Of a stretch of 64,000 nt of DNA, positions 27,862 to 36,084 are shown piece by piece. The DNA is from Vulcanimicrobiota bacterium (GTDB lineage Bacteria > Vulcanimicrobiota > Vulcanimicrobiia > Vulcanimicrobiales > Vulcanimicrobiaceae): positions 372,001-436,000 of the forward strand of contig PMSI01000003.1 of assembly GCA_003168375.1 (NCBI GenBank), given 5' to 3'. The position numbers and the translations under genes were made by a program. The notes under the pieces were generated by a model. The model saw only the letters and a list, made by a program, of their open reading frames with translations, was not told where the DNA came from and did not search any database. Position 1 is the first letter of the stretch. Each line of letters starts with the position of its first letter.

Positions 27862-28683
27862 GTGTCCTACGAACTGCGCGAGCTACTCCGATACGAGTAC
27901 GCCGCTCCGATCGAGCATTTGCGGCACCGGCTCATGATCGCACCGCGGACCGTCGATAACGCTCAGCAGCGCATTCGTCACGAACTGCGAGTCAGCCCTG
28001 GTTTGTCGCACAAATGGGAGACAGACGCATTCGGGAACCTAGTCGTCACCATCGAAGCACAGCAAGTCGAGTCCGAGATCCAGCTCGACTATCGCGCCAC
28101 GATACGCCGGCGCGACGGGCCGTCGCGCGGTCCTGAACAGTTCTGGATCGACGACGACCGCTTCCGGTCACCCTCGCAGCTGACGAAACCGAGCGAGATG
28201 CTCCGCAGCACGGCCGAGAGGCTGCTGATCGCGGACGACGGCGGCGGTAAACTCGCCTCGCTCATTAACGAGTTCGTCTTCCAGCACATGCGCTACGTGA
28301 CCATGGCGACGACCGTCGAGACGACCGCCGCAGAGGCGTTCGCCCAAGGGACCGGCGTCTGCCGAGACTTCGCGCACGTGGTGATTGCGCTGTGCCGCTT
28401 GTGCGGCATCCCCGCGCGCTACGTGGTGGGCTACGTCGTCGGCGAAGTCGGGACGCACCAGTGGATCGAGGTGATCGAGCCGGCGCTGGGTACCGGCGTC
28501 GCACTGGCCGTCGGCTACGACCCAATGCATGAGCGGCGCATAGCTTTGGACCACATCTCCATCGCGGCCGGTCGCGATTACGCCGATGTCGCGCTTGCAT
28601 CGGCAAAGGCCGTCGCCCCGCACGCTAGCCGCTACACAATGACGCGCCGCGTCGATGTCTTCGACGTGGAATATTCGGCGTGA
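27862..28683 (+). CDS. Transglutaminase-like cysteine peptidase-fold protein
   Basis: I choose GTG 27862 (VSYELRELLRYEYAAPIEHL), which has GGGAAGG eight bases upstream and matches the usual start of this family; the frame also allows GTG 27838. The 273-residue protein has an N-terminal beta domain (~1-125) and a transglutaminase core with the full triad: Cys in GTGVCRDFAHV, His in GTHQWIEV and Asp in VGYDPMH. Family members are peptidases or amidotransferases, often encoded next to peptide-ligase-type genes, which are absent here. No signal peptide, so probably cytosolic. Confidence 0.8.
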   Translation: MSYELRELLRYEYAAPIEHLRHRLMIAPRTVDNAQQRIRHELRVSPGLSHKWETDAFGNLVVTIEAQQVESEIQLDYRATIRRRDGPSRGPEQFWIDDDRFRSPSQLTKPSEMLRSTAERLLIADDGGGKLASLINEFVFQHMRYVTMATTVETTAAEAFAQGTGVCRDFAHVVIALCRLCGIPARYVVGYVVGEVGTHQWIEVIEPALGTGVALAVGYDPMHERRIALDHISIAAGRDYADVALASAKAVAPHASRYTMTRRVDVFDVEYSA

Positions 28684-29076
28684 CCTTGCCTTGCGCTCCG
28701 CTAGCAAGCAAATTACGCCACGCATTGACTAGCCACGGTTGGACGTTCGTAAGGGAAGAGTCGCGCATCATTGCCAGCCCTGGTCAACAACGGCCTTCGC
28801 GTGGCCGGCCAAGATCCGGGGAGTCGCGCGCGAGCCGGATCAAACGCTTGCGCCTCCGACCCAGATCTACCGAGTTTCTCACAAAAGGTATACAATTGCT
28901 TGAACGTCGCAACGAACGGTCACCATGACAGTGTCTTCTCGGACGCGGCGTCACATCGTAATGATGCGAGCAATATTGCAGCATCAAATTGCTACTGTTT
29001 CGGTAGACGAGAAAGGCGGTCCGAGTAGTGATACGGTCTCACCTTTACCGACGATGTGCGATCCGTCGTCCGCCTG
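28684..29076. promoter_or_regulatory. Upstream region of the TIR/MoxR/vWA operon with palindromic operator candidate
   Basis: About 390 bases without a convincing gene. At 28963-28985 GATGC-GA-GCAAT is followed directly by ATTGC-A-GCATC, a near-perfect dyad of about 23 bases, typical of a dimeric repressor site. It lies about 90 bases upstream of the TIR start. No good -10/-35 pair was found around it. Confidence 0.4.
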
Positions 29077-30375
29077 ATGGAGCCACGCATCCGAGTATTT
29101 ATCAGTCACAGCAGCCACACTCAGGAGGCAATTGCTTATCGTGAGGAGGTAGTCCGCACTCTCAAGACGTGCGGCGATGACCTTGAGGTTCTTATCGATG
29201 TGGAGGGCCTCAAATTCGGCGATGAGTGGCGGCGATTGATCTATACGTGGCTCGATCAAGCGCACGTTGCGGTTATCCTATTGTCGGAAGACGCCGCTCA
29301 CTCGCATTGGGTGGACATAGAACTCTCGATTTTGGCGTTCCGCTTTTTTCGAGGCCAACTTTTTAGGCTCTACATCGTCCTCTTAACCAGTGACGAAACC
29401 ATGAGAGCATCCATAAGTGGATGCCTTCAATTCAAGGAGACGTTTCAGCTGATCGAGCCACGGACACCGGCAGAAGCGGCGGCCCGACTCGTTGAGGCAT
29501 TACGCGACCCAGAGCTGCGCGCGAAAGTAAAACAACTTTCGCCACCTCGGCCGGGCCTCGCCACAAATATTGCTGCAAAACTACAAGTGCTTGGCTTTAA
29601 TGCTGCTCTGCTCGCCGAAATCCGATCCACCATCCCTTCGTGGCCAAGCGAATCGTCCGCGGGGCTCGTCCACGAGGCGTCCTTAGTCTTTGCCGATGAG
29701 CTTATTGGGGTTGACTTTGCCACGGCGTGCGCCGCGATCAAACTCTTAGATAAGTTACTGATCGGTCGCGATGACTGCGCGCCGGTGCTCCTTACGATAG
29801 TTCACTATATCAAGCCCGCATGGATAACGCAGGAGGACGCGACGACGGTTGCAATCGGCGCAAGCGCCGAGCCTGGAACACGGCCACGTCAGCTCGCGAT
29901 TCCCGATGATGATGCGTTTGGGCTCGATTGCTTAATCCGGCGGGCGCGTGGTCGGCCTCTCAAACTGGATGCACCGGTAATTCGGCTACATGCGCCTGAG
30001 TCTGAGGACACAATGGCGAGCTTTAAACGACAGGTGCATGCATACTTTGAGGATGCGTTAGAAAGAAGCGGCTTTCCGAGACGTCGCGCGACTTCCATCG
30101 ACGAAAGACTTAAGAGGCGTTTGCAGCAGCGCGAAGCCGATAGGATCCCTGTGTTTATAGTCTTTACGGCTGAGTGGCCGCTCGATTCTAACTTCATCGA
30201 TAGCGTTCGGACCGAGTTCGGAACACTGACGTTAATGTTTGTCGCGAGCAGAGGAACCTCACGAGTCGGGGCCGTTGTTCCATCGCTTAAAGACTTCACC
30301 TTAGAAGCCATCGAGCAGGCGTTCAACGAATGGGATGATGTGGTACAAGCTATTAGCCCAGCAGGTGTGTTGTGA
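29077..30375 (+). CDS. TIR-domain protein heading a MoxR/vWA operon
   Basis: ATG 29077 (MEPRIRVFISHSSHTQ) puts the TIR strand right at the N-terminus; a GTG seven codons upstream is possible. 432 residues: TIR at ~4-135 with VFISHSS, IDVEGLKFGDEWRR, HVAVILLSEDAAHSHW and VDIELSIL, the Glu being the candidate catalytic residue. Residues ~160-245 form a small helical domain that could be an effector-associated adaptor. The C-terminal ~180 residues are unassigned. The stop overlaps the next start in TGATG. Known vWA-MoxR conflict operons couple such modules to toxic effectors, so TIR is probably the killing enzyme here. Confidence 0.75.
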   Translation: MEPRIRVFISHSSHTQEAIAYREEVVRTLKTCGDDLEVLIDVEGLKFGDEWRRLIYTWLDQAHVAVILLSEDAAHSHWVDIELSILAFRFFRGQLFRLYIVLLTSDETMRASISGCLQFKETFQLIEPRTPAEAAARLVEALRDPELRAKVKQLSPPRPGLATNIAAKLQVLGFNAALLAEIRSTIPSWPSESSAGLVHEASLVFADELIGVDFATACAAIKLLDKLLIGRDDCAPVLLTIVHYIKPAWITQEDATTVAIGASAEPGTRPRQLAIPDDDAFGLDCLIRRARGRPLKLDAPVIRLHAPESEDTMASFKRQVHAYFEDALERSGFPRRRATSIDERLKRRLQQREADRIPVFIVFTAEWPLDSNFIDSVRTEFGTLTLMFVASRGTSRVGAVVPSLKDFTLEAIEQAFNEWDDVVQAISPAGVL

Positions 30376-31343
30376 TGCCGGATGAAAATCGCGAGGTGAT
30401 GAACGCGCGACGATTTTTCAACCCCGCGCGCCGGCAAGACGTCTCGAATGGGGGCGAAGGGCAACCAGATCGCAATGATGGTCAAGTCTATGTATACTTC
30501 GACGAGGACATTGTATTGGCCGTCAACATCGCGTTGGCGACGAAGCGTCCGCTTCTGCTGAGCGGACCGTCAGGCTGCGGGAAGTCTACCCTGGCGCGGA
30601 ATATTGCCCTTACGCTCGGGCGTCGCTATTACGAACATGTTGTAACAGCGCGGACCGAGGCACGCGACCTACTATATCGCTTTGACGCCGTTCACAGACT
30701 GAACGATGCGCAGGTCGGCAGCGAGTCGATGCCACCGATTGAAAAGTATATAGTCCCCGGTGCGCTTTGGTGGGCGCTAAGTCCGGAAACCGCAGCGGAA
30801 CGTGGCTCGAAGGCGGGTCTTGCTAAGGCGTATCGTGCAGCGGACCCTAGCCGCGGCACGAGCAGTTCTGACGCGGTTGTTCTTATTGACGAAATTGACA
30901 AGGCGGATCCTGACGTACCAAACGGTCTACTTGTACCGCTGGGGTCCTTTCGGTTCACCGTCGCGGAAAGCAACGCAGAGGTCGCTAGCGATCGCGAGCC
31001 GCTGATCGTCATTACCAACAACGGTGAGCGTGAGCTTCCTGAAGCCTTTACTCGGCGTTGTGTCGCATTGACAGTACCTAGCCCAACTGAAGAGCAGTTA
31101 ATCGAGATTGCGCGTGCGGTCCTGCCGCAGGCAGAGCGATATGAGGGAATCTTAGGGCCTCTGGCGCGGCGTCTTATAGCACTCGCTGCGGAAAGTGCGT
31201 ACGCACAGCGGTACAGCACGGCCGAGTACCTCGACGCGGTTCGCGCGTGTAGCCTGCTTGGGATAACAGATGAGGCAAATCCGCATTTCGCGATGTTGCT
31301 ACAGATCACGCTGCGGAAGCCGCAAGTTTGGGCGGGCGATTAA
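30375..31343 (+). CDS. MoxR-type AAA+ ATPase
   Basis: ATG 30375 overlaps the TIR stop by one base (322 aa). Walker A LLSGPSGCGKSTLARNIA (residues ~56-73), a MoxR-like VTARTEARDLLYRFD insert, Walker B AVVLIDEIDKADPDV, sensor-1 LIVITNNGERELPEAF and arginine finger TRRCVAL. MoxR ATPases remodel or load partner proteins, typically together with a vWA-domain protein, which is the next gene. The chain ends TLRKPQVWAGD, at the size expected for the family. Confidence 0.85.
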   Translation: MPDENREVMNARRFFNPARRQDVSNGGEGQPDRNDGQVYVYFDEDIVLAVNIALATKRPLLLSGPSGCGKSTLARNIALTLGRRYYEHVVTARTEARDLLYRFDAVHRLNDAQVGSESMPPIEKYIVPGALWWALSPETAAERGSKAGLAKAYRAADPSRGTSSSDAVVLIDEIDKADPDVPNGLLVPLGSFRFTVAESNAEVASDREPLIVITNNGERELPEAFTRRCVALTVPSPTEEQLIEIARAVLPQAERYEGILGPLARRLIALAAESAYAQRYSTAEYLDAVRACSLLGITDEANPHFAMLLQITLRKPQVWAGD

Positions 31344-31348
31344 AGGGA

Positions 31349-32338
31349 GTGCGTGGCGCGATCAGTATTGCGGATGCTGTTTGGGCGCTGCGTGCGTTCG
31401 GTGTCGAGAGGGATTGCGCTGCGGCAGTCCAGGTCGATCGCGCCACGTTAGGCCGAGCATTGCGCATGCTGTCATTCGACTTAGCCGACAGTGGCGCACC
31501 GAACGTCACAGCGGCCGCGGCGGACGGGGCAGTTTATCATTACGATAGTACTAGTCCGTCTGGTAGCCGGTCTTTGGTTAGCGTCGAACGTGCGCGTTAT
31601 GAAGGGCAATTTTACAATGTCGGCTTCGTCCAAGATGTATCCGCCCGTGTTAAGCTGCCTCGATGGTTCCACGAAGTTGACTCACTGCCGCTCGAAGAAT
31701 CAGGCGTTATAATTGGAGAGCCGCCAATCGAGCCGTTGTTCACGCCGTCATGGCAACGAATGATACTCGTGAGTGCGCTCGGTGGCCGAATGGCGTCTCT
31801 AGAGATTATCGTCGAGGCGATAATCGAACGTATTGCGCGCAAGGAGGTAATCGCGGACCTGCCGCGCGCAACGCGGCGGTCGCTTTATGCGGGCGCTCAG
31901 ATTCTCGTCGATTCGAGCGATTCAATGCGGCCATTCGTTGAGGACCAGGCACGAATTATCGACGCAGTCGCAAAGTTGCTGCCGCGGGAACGACTTGAGG
32001 TGGTACTCTGTCGCAACGGTCCTCCGCGAACTGGGTGCGCGGGCGCCGATTTGATTTACGAGCTGCCAGCGGCCAGCGCGACAGTGCTGATTCTTGGGAA
32101 CTTCGGGATTGCGACGAACCTCGATGCCGCGACAGGCGGCGATATGCGGGCTTGGGAAGCGTTTGTGCAACGCGTTCGGCTTAGAGGTTGCCCAGTCGTG
32201 TGTTTCGCACCTATGGACGTGAGGCGCCTGCCGAAGAGGAGCCGCCAGGCGTTATCGGTTGTGCCTTGGGATCGGCGAACCGGTACCGGGCGTGTCAACA
32301 GGGCGCGGAGCCGAGCCTTAGGCACCGTTCGCCGGTGA
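31349..32338 (+). CDS. vWA-domain partner of the MoxR ATPase
   Basis: GTG 31349 lies just after the MoxR stop with AAAGGGA overlapping it; a TTG at 31328 is the longer alternative. About 329 residues. The C-terminal half is a von Willebrand A domain with the MIDAS motif DxSxS in AGAQILVDSSDSMRPF and a following hydrophobic strand RLEVVLC. The N-terminal ~170 residues are unassigned. It overlaps the next gene by GTGA at 32335-32338. Confidence 0.75.
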   Translation: MRGAISIADAVWALRAFGVERDCAAAVQVDRATLGRALRMLSFDLADSGAPNVTAAAADGAVYHYDSTSPSGSRSLVSVERARYEGQFYNVGFVQDVSARVKLPRWFHEVDSLPLEESGVIIGEPPIEPLFTPSWQRMILVSALGGRMASLEIIVEAIIERIARKEVIADLPRATRRSLYAGAQILVDSSDSMRPFVEDQARIIDAVAKLLPRERLEVVLCRNGPPRTGCAGADLIYELPAASATVLILGNFGIATNLDAATGGDMRAWEAFVQRVRLRGCPVVCFAPMDVRRLPKRSRQALSVVPWDRRTGTGRVNRARSRALGTVRR

Positions 32339-33267
32339 AGGAAAACCTGGGTCAATGGATTCGAAGCGTAGCGTCAGCAGAGAGTATTGAGTTGGCGCGG
32401 TCGCTCAGTCTCGCAATGCGCGTTTCTCCGGCTCTGCTTCGAGCGGCACGACTACATTGTATGCGCGGCGCTGGCGTGCAGGTCGAGGCTGATCTGTGGT
32501 TTGGAAGACTGGTAACCCCATTCGGCGGCGGCGAGGTTATGCTGCGACCGGCGATCGCGCGTGAACTGCGTTCCGAGCTCGCGCGAAACGCGGCGGACCT
32601 AAGACTTGCGAAGGAACTTGTTGACCGGTTTCAATCGACACGCCCTTTACTGGTGCGGCTTGAGGAAGAATTGGTCTGGAGGTCCCTGAAGGCGGGGCCC
32701 GCGGAGAAACGCTCGGTTCGGAACCTATTACGGCGTATTACGAAGACGATTCTTGATAACGACGATCGCGTGGGTCTCGCTCGCTGGGCTTTCGGCCTGA
32801 GATGCCGGATTCCGGAGATTGCGGAAAATCGGTCGGCGCTCCATCTCGAGCGCGCGGCGACGTTCTGCCTTGGGCTTGATGAAGCAACGACGGATGCCGG
32901 CGCAATGCGCACGCTGGCGGATCGGGAAAAGGCATTTTACCGCAGCTTGCTGCGGGATACCATAGACATAGGGCTCTGGTCTGACGGGACTTCAATGTCA
33001 TTGCGAAAGCCGCCGAAAGAAGGCGATGAAGTCCTTACAATCACGGCGGAGGGCACGCACACTCTTTATGTGCAAGGCAGTGGCAACGATGAGCTCGAGT
33101 CCATACTATCGTTTAGGAACCCTAAGCCGCGGGCTGACGTGCAGCAAATATTTCTGTCATGTCCCGCGAAGCTGCCAGCCGTGTTGAGGACCGCAACTGG
33201 TGAGACTTTTGTTATTCACTCACGAAGCGAGATCATTGGCCAGCCACCTGACGTCCGAAGATCCTGA
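32335..33267 (+). CDS. Unknown fourth component of the TIR/MoxR/vWA operon
   Basis: GTG 32335 overlaps the vWA stop in GTGA, so a 310-residue product beginning VKENLGQWIRSVASAE is expected, although the frame is open further upstream. The protein is mostly helical up to ~230, then beta-rich (GDEVLTITAEGTHTLYVQGSG). No catalytic motif recognised. Its strict coupling suggests a structural part of the complex, perhaps the target-sensing subunit that ternary vWA-MoxR systems require. Confidence 0.65.
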   Translation: MKENLGQWIRSVASAESIELARSLSLAMRVSPALLRAARLHCMRGAGVQVEADLWFGRLVTPFGGGEVMLRPAIARELRSELARNAADLRLAKELVDRFQSTRPLLVRLEEELVWRSLKAGPAEKRSVRNLLRRITKTILDNDDRVGLARWAFGLRCRIPEIAENRSALHLERAATFCLGLDEATTDAGAMRTLADREKAFYRSLLRDTIDIGLWSDGTSMSLRKPPKEGDEVLTITAEGTHTLYVQGSGNDELESILSFRNPKPRADVQQIFLSCPAKLPAVLRTATGETFVIHSRSEIIGQPPDVRRS

Positions 33268-33379
33268 CTGGGGGAGCGGGAGCAATGGGAGACGGCATAT
33301 TCGCGTAGATCTGAGGCGCCGTAGGTCGGGAGCCTAAGCTAGGCGGCGTCCCGTGTGCGTCGAATGGCTGTTAAAGCCG

Positions 33380-33877
33380 GTGCTTTGTGAGGCGGTTTGG
33401 CTGCTGGACATGCGCGCGGCACTGCCGGCGCCGGCGAGCGGTTCGCTCGTGCACGCCGTCGATGCCGCGCTGGACGCGTGTGCGGCTGCGGCGTCGGCGC
33501 GCGGCGTCTCGATCGTCCGCGACGACGTGCCCGCGCTGCGCGTGGCGATCGACGCGGATCGGCTGACGCTCGTGCTCGTGAACCTGATCGACAACGCCGT
33601 GAAGCACGGCAAGCCGGGCGGCGGCGTGTTCGTCGGCATCCACGTGGACGAGGCGCGTTTCGTGCAGCTCACCGTCGACGACGACGGTCCCGGGATCGCG
33701 TCGGCCGATCGCGAGCGCGTCTTCGCGTTCGGCGACCGCGGCGACACCGAAGCGAAGGGTACCGGGATCGGCCTGGCGCTCGTCCGGCTCATGATCGAGC
33801 GCGTCGGCGGCCGCGTCGAGCTGGAGAGATCCCCGCTCGGCGGAGCGCGTTTCATCTTAGCGGTGCCGCGCGCGTGA
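33380..33877 (+). CDS. HATPase_c repeat copy E (intact, 165 aa)
   Basis: Complete copy: VLCEAVWLLDMRAALPAPASG to LAVPRA and TGA. All motifs are present (LVNLIDNAVKHGKPGGG, DDDGPGIA, VFAFGDRGDTEA, KGTGIGLALVRL). Directly after the stop comes GTGATGATGGCTTAGC and TGTGGAGCGTGGCTCCTG, a flank shared with copy A, so the repeat unit here is longer than the gene. Confidence 0.88.
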   Translation: MLCEAVWLLDMRAALPAPASGSLVHAVDAALDACAAAASARGVSIVRDDVPALRVAIDADRLTLVLVNLIDNAVKHGKPGGGVFVGIHVDEARFVQLTVDDDGPGIASADRERVFAFGDRGDTEAKGTGIGLALVRLMIERVGGRVELERSPLGGARFILAVPRA

Positions 33878-33990
33878 CGCCGTGATGATGGCTTAGCTTG
33901 TGGAGCGTGGCTCCTGCCGGGAGGGCGCGGCGGTCTCGATGAGTCGTCGCTCGGCGGGCCACGCCTCGTGGTTAGCCTTCACGATCCGCT

Positions 33991-34995
33991 TTAAAGGTGA
34001 ACCTCCGCCGCGAGCTTCGCACATCCGGTACTATTGGGCGGCCAATAGTCCGTGCCGGTCTCTCGCTCTGAACGGCGTGCGACCTGGAAGCGAACGAACG
34101 GAAATCCGGGCACGTAGCGGTACAGTGCAACGCCGTGGAAAACTGTGTTGTAGTAACCCCATTCGCGACCTTCGCACGAAACCCCAGGCCGGATTTGCGC
34201 TGCGTAGAGCGGCGCCTGAAGATAATCGTCCGCGCCAAAGACGAGGAAGGACACGGAGACCATCGGAACGATCAGCGAAGCCAATGCGACCGTACCGGCC
34301 GCGATACCCACGATGCGCGGACGGATCGACCACGCAGCTGTTGCGAGAATACCGTACGCAACGAACGCGGCAGCCGAGAAGAGAAGGTTCAGCAGCGGCG
34401 ACGACGTTTGCAGTTCGGTCAGCGTCATCAGCGCATTGAGCAAGAGTAGCGCGCCGGCAAGAGCGCACACGGGGATAAACCAGACCCGAGTACCACGCCT
34501 AATACTCCGCGCGACCACTGCGAGCGCGATAGCTCCGGCGCTGACCTGAAAGCATACTTGGAGCACGATGAGGTGCTCTATCATCCACCTAGCGGCAAAC
34601 GCCTGAAGATCATCGCCCATTACTGCGCCAAGGACGAGGAAGGACACGGCGAACGTCGGAACGATCAGCGAAGCCAATGCGACCGTACCGGCCGCGATAC
34701 CCACCATGCGCGGACGGATCGACCACGCAGCTGTTGCGAGAATACCGTACGCAACGAACGCGGCAGCCGAGAAGAGAAGGTTCAGCAGCGGCGACGACGT
34801 TTGCAGTTCGGTCAGCGTCATCAGCGCATTGAGCAAGAGTAGCGCGCCGGCAAGAGCGCACACGGGGATAAACCAGACCCGAGTACCACGCCTAATACTC
34901 CGCGCGACCACCGCGAGCGCGATCGCTCCGGCGCCGACCTCAAAGCATACTTGGAGCACGAACAGGTTGTAGTACATCCACATAAGGGCGGCCAT
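33991..34995 (-). CDS. Membrane protein made of two near-identical four-helix repeats
   Basis: 334 residues with two copies of a ~131-residue unit, each carrying four helices: QVCFEVGAGAIALAVVARS; VWFIPVCALAGALLLLNAL; LLFSAAAFVAYGILATAAW; GTVALASLIVP. A soluble tail of ~80 residues follows with two cysteines and several aromatic residues. The halves are nearly identical at DNA level, so the duplication is recent. No motif tells a function. It lies alone between intact HATPase copies E and F. Confidence 0.7.
   Translation of the reverse strand: MAALMWMYYNLFVLQVCFEVGAGAIALAVVARSIRRGTRVWFIPVCALAGALLLLNALMTLTELQTSSPLLNLLFSAAAFVAYGILATAAWSIRPRMVGIAAGTVALASLIVPTFAVSFLVLGAVMGDDLQAFAARWMIEHLIVLQVCFQVSAGAIALAVVARSIRRGTRVWFIPVCALAGALLLLNALMTLTELQTSSPLLNLLFSAAAFVAYGILATAAWSIRPRIVGIAAGTVALASLIVPMVSVSFLVFGADDYLQAPLYAAQIRPGVSCEGREWGYYNTVFHGVALYRYVPGFPFVRFQVARRSERETGTDYWPPNSTGCAKLAAEVHL
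34232..34965. repeat. In-frame tandem duplication, period 393 bp
   Basis: The segment starting GCGCCAAAGACGAGGAAGG at 34232 recurs at 34625. Similarity runs to about 34570 and 34965. The period, 393, is divisible by three (131 codons), so the reading frame is preserved and the encoded helix bundle is doubled. Differences are few (for example CACGGAGACC against CACGGCGAAC). Confidence 0.9.
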
Positions 34996-35154
34996 GGTAA
35001 CTTCGTATCACAAAGTATCGGTGACCGCAAGCCATCCTTAGCGAGGATGATGACGATCGGTACGGCCGTCGGCGGATGGAGGCGGAGGGTGTCAATAACT
35101 ACGGCACATGGCGGAGCCGGACATGTCGCATCGAATAGATCTCGCACTGGTTCG

Positions 35155-35652
35155 GTGCTTTGTGAATCGGTTTGCCTTATGGACATGCGCGCCGCACTGC
35201 CCGCGCCGGCGAGTGGTTCGCTCGTACACGCTGTCGATGCCGCGCTGGACGCGTGCGCTGCCGCCGCGACGGCGAGCGGTGTCTCGGTCGTCCGCGACGA
35301 TGTACCGGCGCTGCGCGTCGCGATCGACGCCGACCGGCTGACGCTCGTCCTGGTAAACCTGATCGACAACGCCGTGAAGCACGGCCAGCCCGGCGGCGGC
35401 GTGTTCGTCGGGATCCACGTGGACGACTCGCGTTTCGTGCAGGTCACGGTTGACGACGACGGTCCGGGGATTGCCGCCATCGATCGCGAGCGCGTTTTCG
35501 CGTTCGGCGACCGCGGCGACACGGAAGCGCAGGGCACGGGAATCGGCCTCGCACTCGTGCGTCTCATGATCGAGCGCGCCGGCGGCCGGGTCGACCTGGA
35601 GTCGTCGCCGTTTGGCGGAGCGCGATTCGTCTTAACGGTGCCGCGCGTCTGA
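35155..35652 (+). CDS. HATPase_c repeat copy F (intact, 165 aa)
   Basis: Complete copy from GTG 35155 (LCESVCLMDMRAALPAPASG) to LTVPRV and TGA at 35650-35652. Motifs: LVNLIDNAVKHGQPGGG, DDDGPGIAAID, VFAFGDRGDTEAQGTGIGL. It shares many silent positions with copies E and H. Immediately downstream, unrelated gene relics begin within 12 bases of the stop. Confidence 0.88.
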   Translation: MLCESVCLMDMRAALPAPASGSLVHAVDAALDACAAAATASGVSVVRDDVPALRVAIDADRLTLVLVNLIDNAVKHGQPGGGVFVGIHVDDSRFVQVTVDDDGPGIAAIDRERVFAFGDRGDTEAQGTGIGLALVRLMIERAGGRVDLESSPFGGARFVLTVPRV

Positions 35653-35663
35653 GGCGGATCACG

Positions 35664-35885
35664 TCATTCGAACGCCCAGTAGTTGAGCGTCTCGCGTGGC
35701 GGTGCGGCGTTCTTTGACAACCCGGCACGAGCTCTGCGTAGCTGGAGCCAATCCGGAGCGATGCGGAGCGCTTGATCATACTTTACCCGCGCCTGTGCCC
35801 ACTGCCCTCGTTGCGCCAGCGCATCACCCCAAGCTTTCAGCGGGTCGGCGAATTGCGGGGCAGCCCGGTTCGCCTGCGCAAAGCG
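35664..35885 (-). pseudogene. C-terminal relic of a TPR protein
   Basis: The last ~73 codons of a minus-strand gene are recognisable: NRAAPQFADPLKAWGDALAQ, then RGQWAQARVKYDQALRIAPDW, the wording of tetratricopeptide repeats, ending NYWAFE and TGA at 35666-35664. Upstream of 35885 the frame loses TPR character where a different relic begins. Confidence 0.6.
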
Positions 35886-35910
35886 CCGACTTGAGCTCGA
35901 TCGGCCCAGC

Positions 35911-36051
35911 GAGCGCATCTTGGGCGCCGGCGAGGCGACGACGACGGTGATTGCGTCGGCGATCGCCAACGCGATCTTCGCGCGGACCGGCGCGCGGCTG
36001 CGTTCGGTCCCGTTCACGCCGGAGCGCGTGCTGGCCGCATTGCGAACGTAG
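35911..36051 (+). pseudogene. C-terminal relic of a xanthine dehydrogenase/aldehyde oxidase-family molybdoenzyme
   Basis: 47 codons reading ERILGAGEATTTVIASAIAN, AIFARTGARLRSVPFTPERV and LAALRT with TAG at 36049-36051. This matches the very end of molybdopterin-binding subunits (G-GE ... P-ai-NAi---tG-R-r-lP-tpe-v). Nothing of the enzyme is seen before 35911. It abuts the TPR relic head to head, which points to a recombination junction. Confidence 0.65.
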
Positions 36052-36084
36052 CTGTACGGCGCGATCAGAACCTGCGGCGGACGA

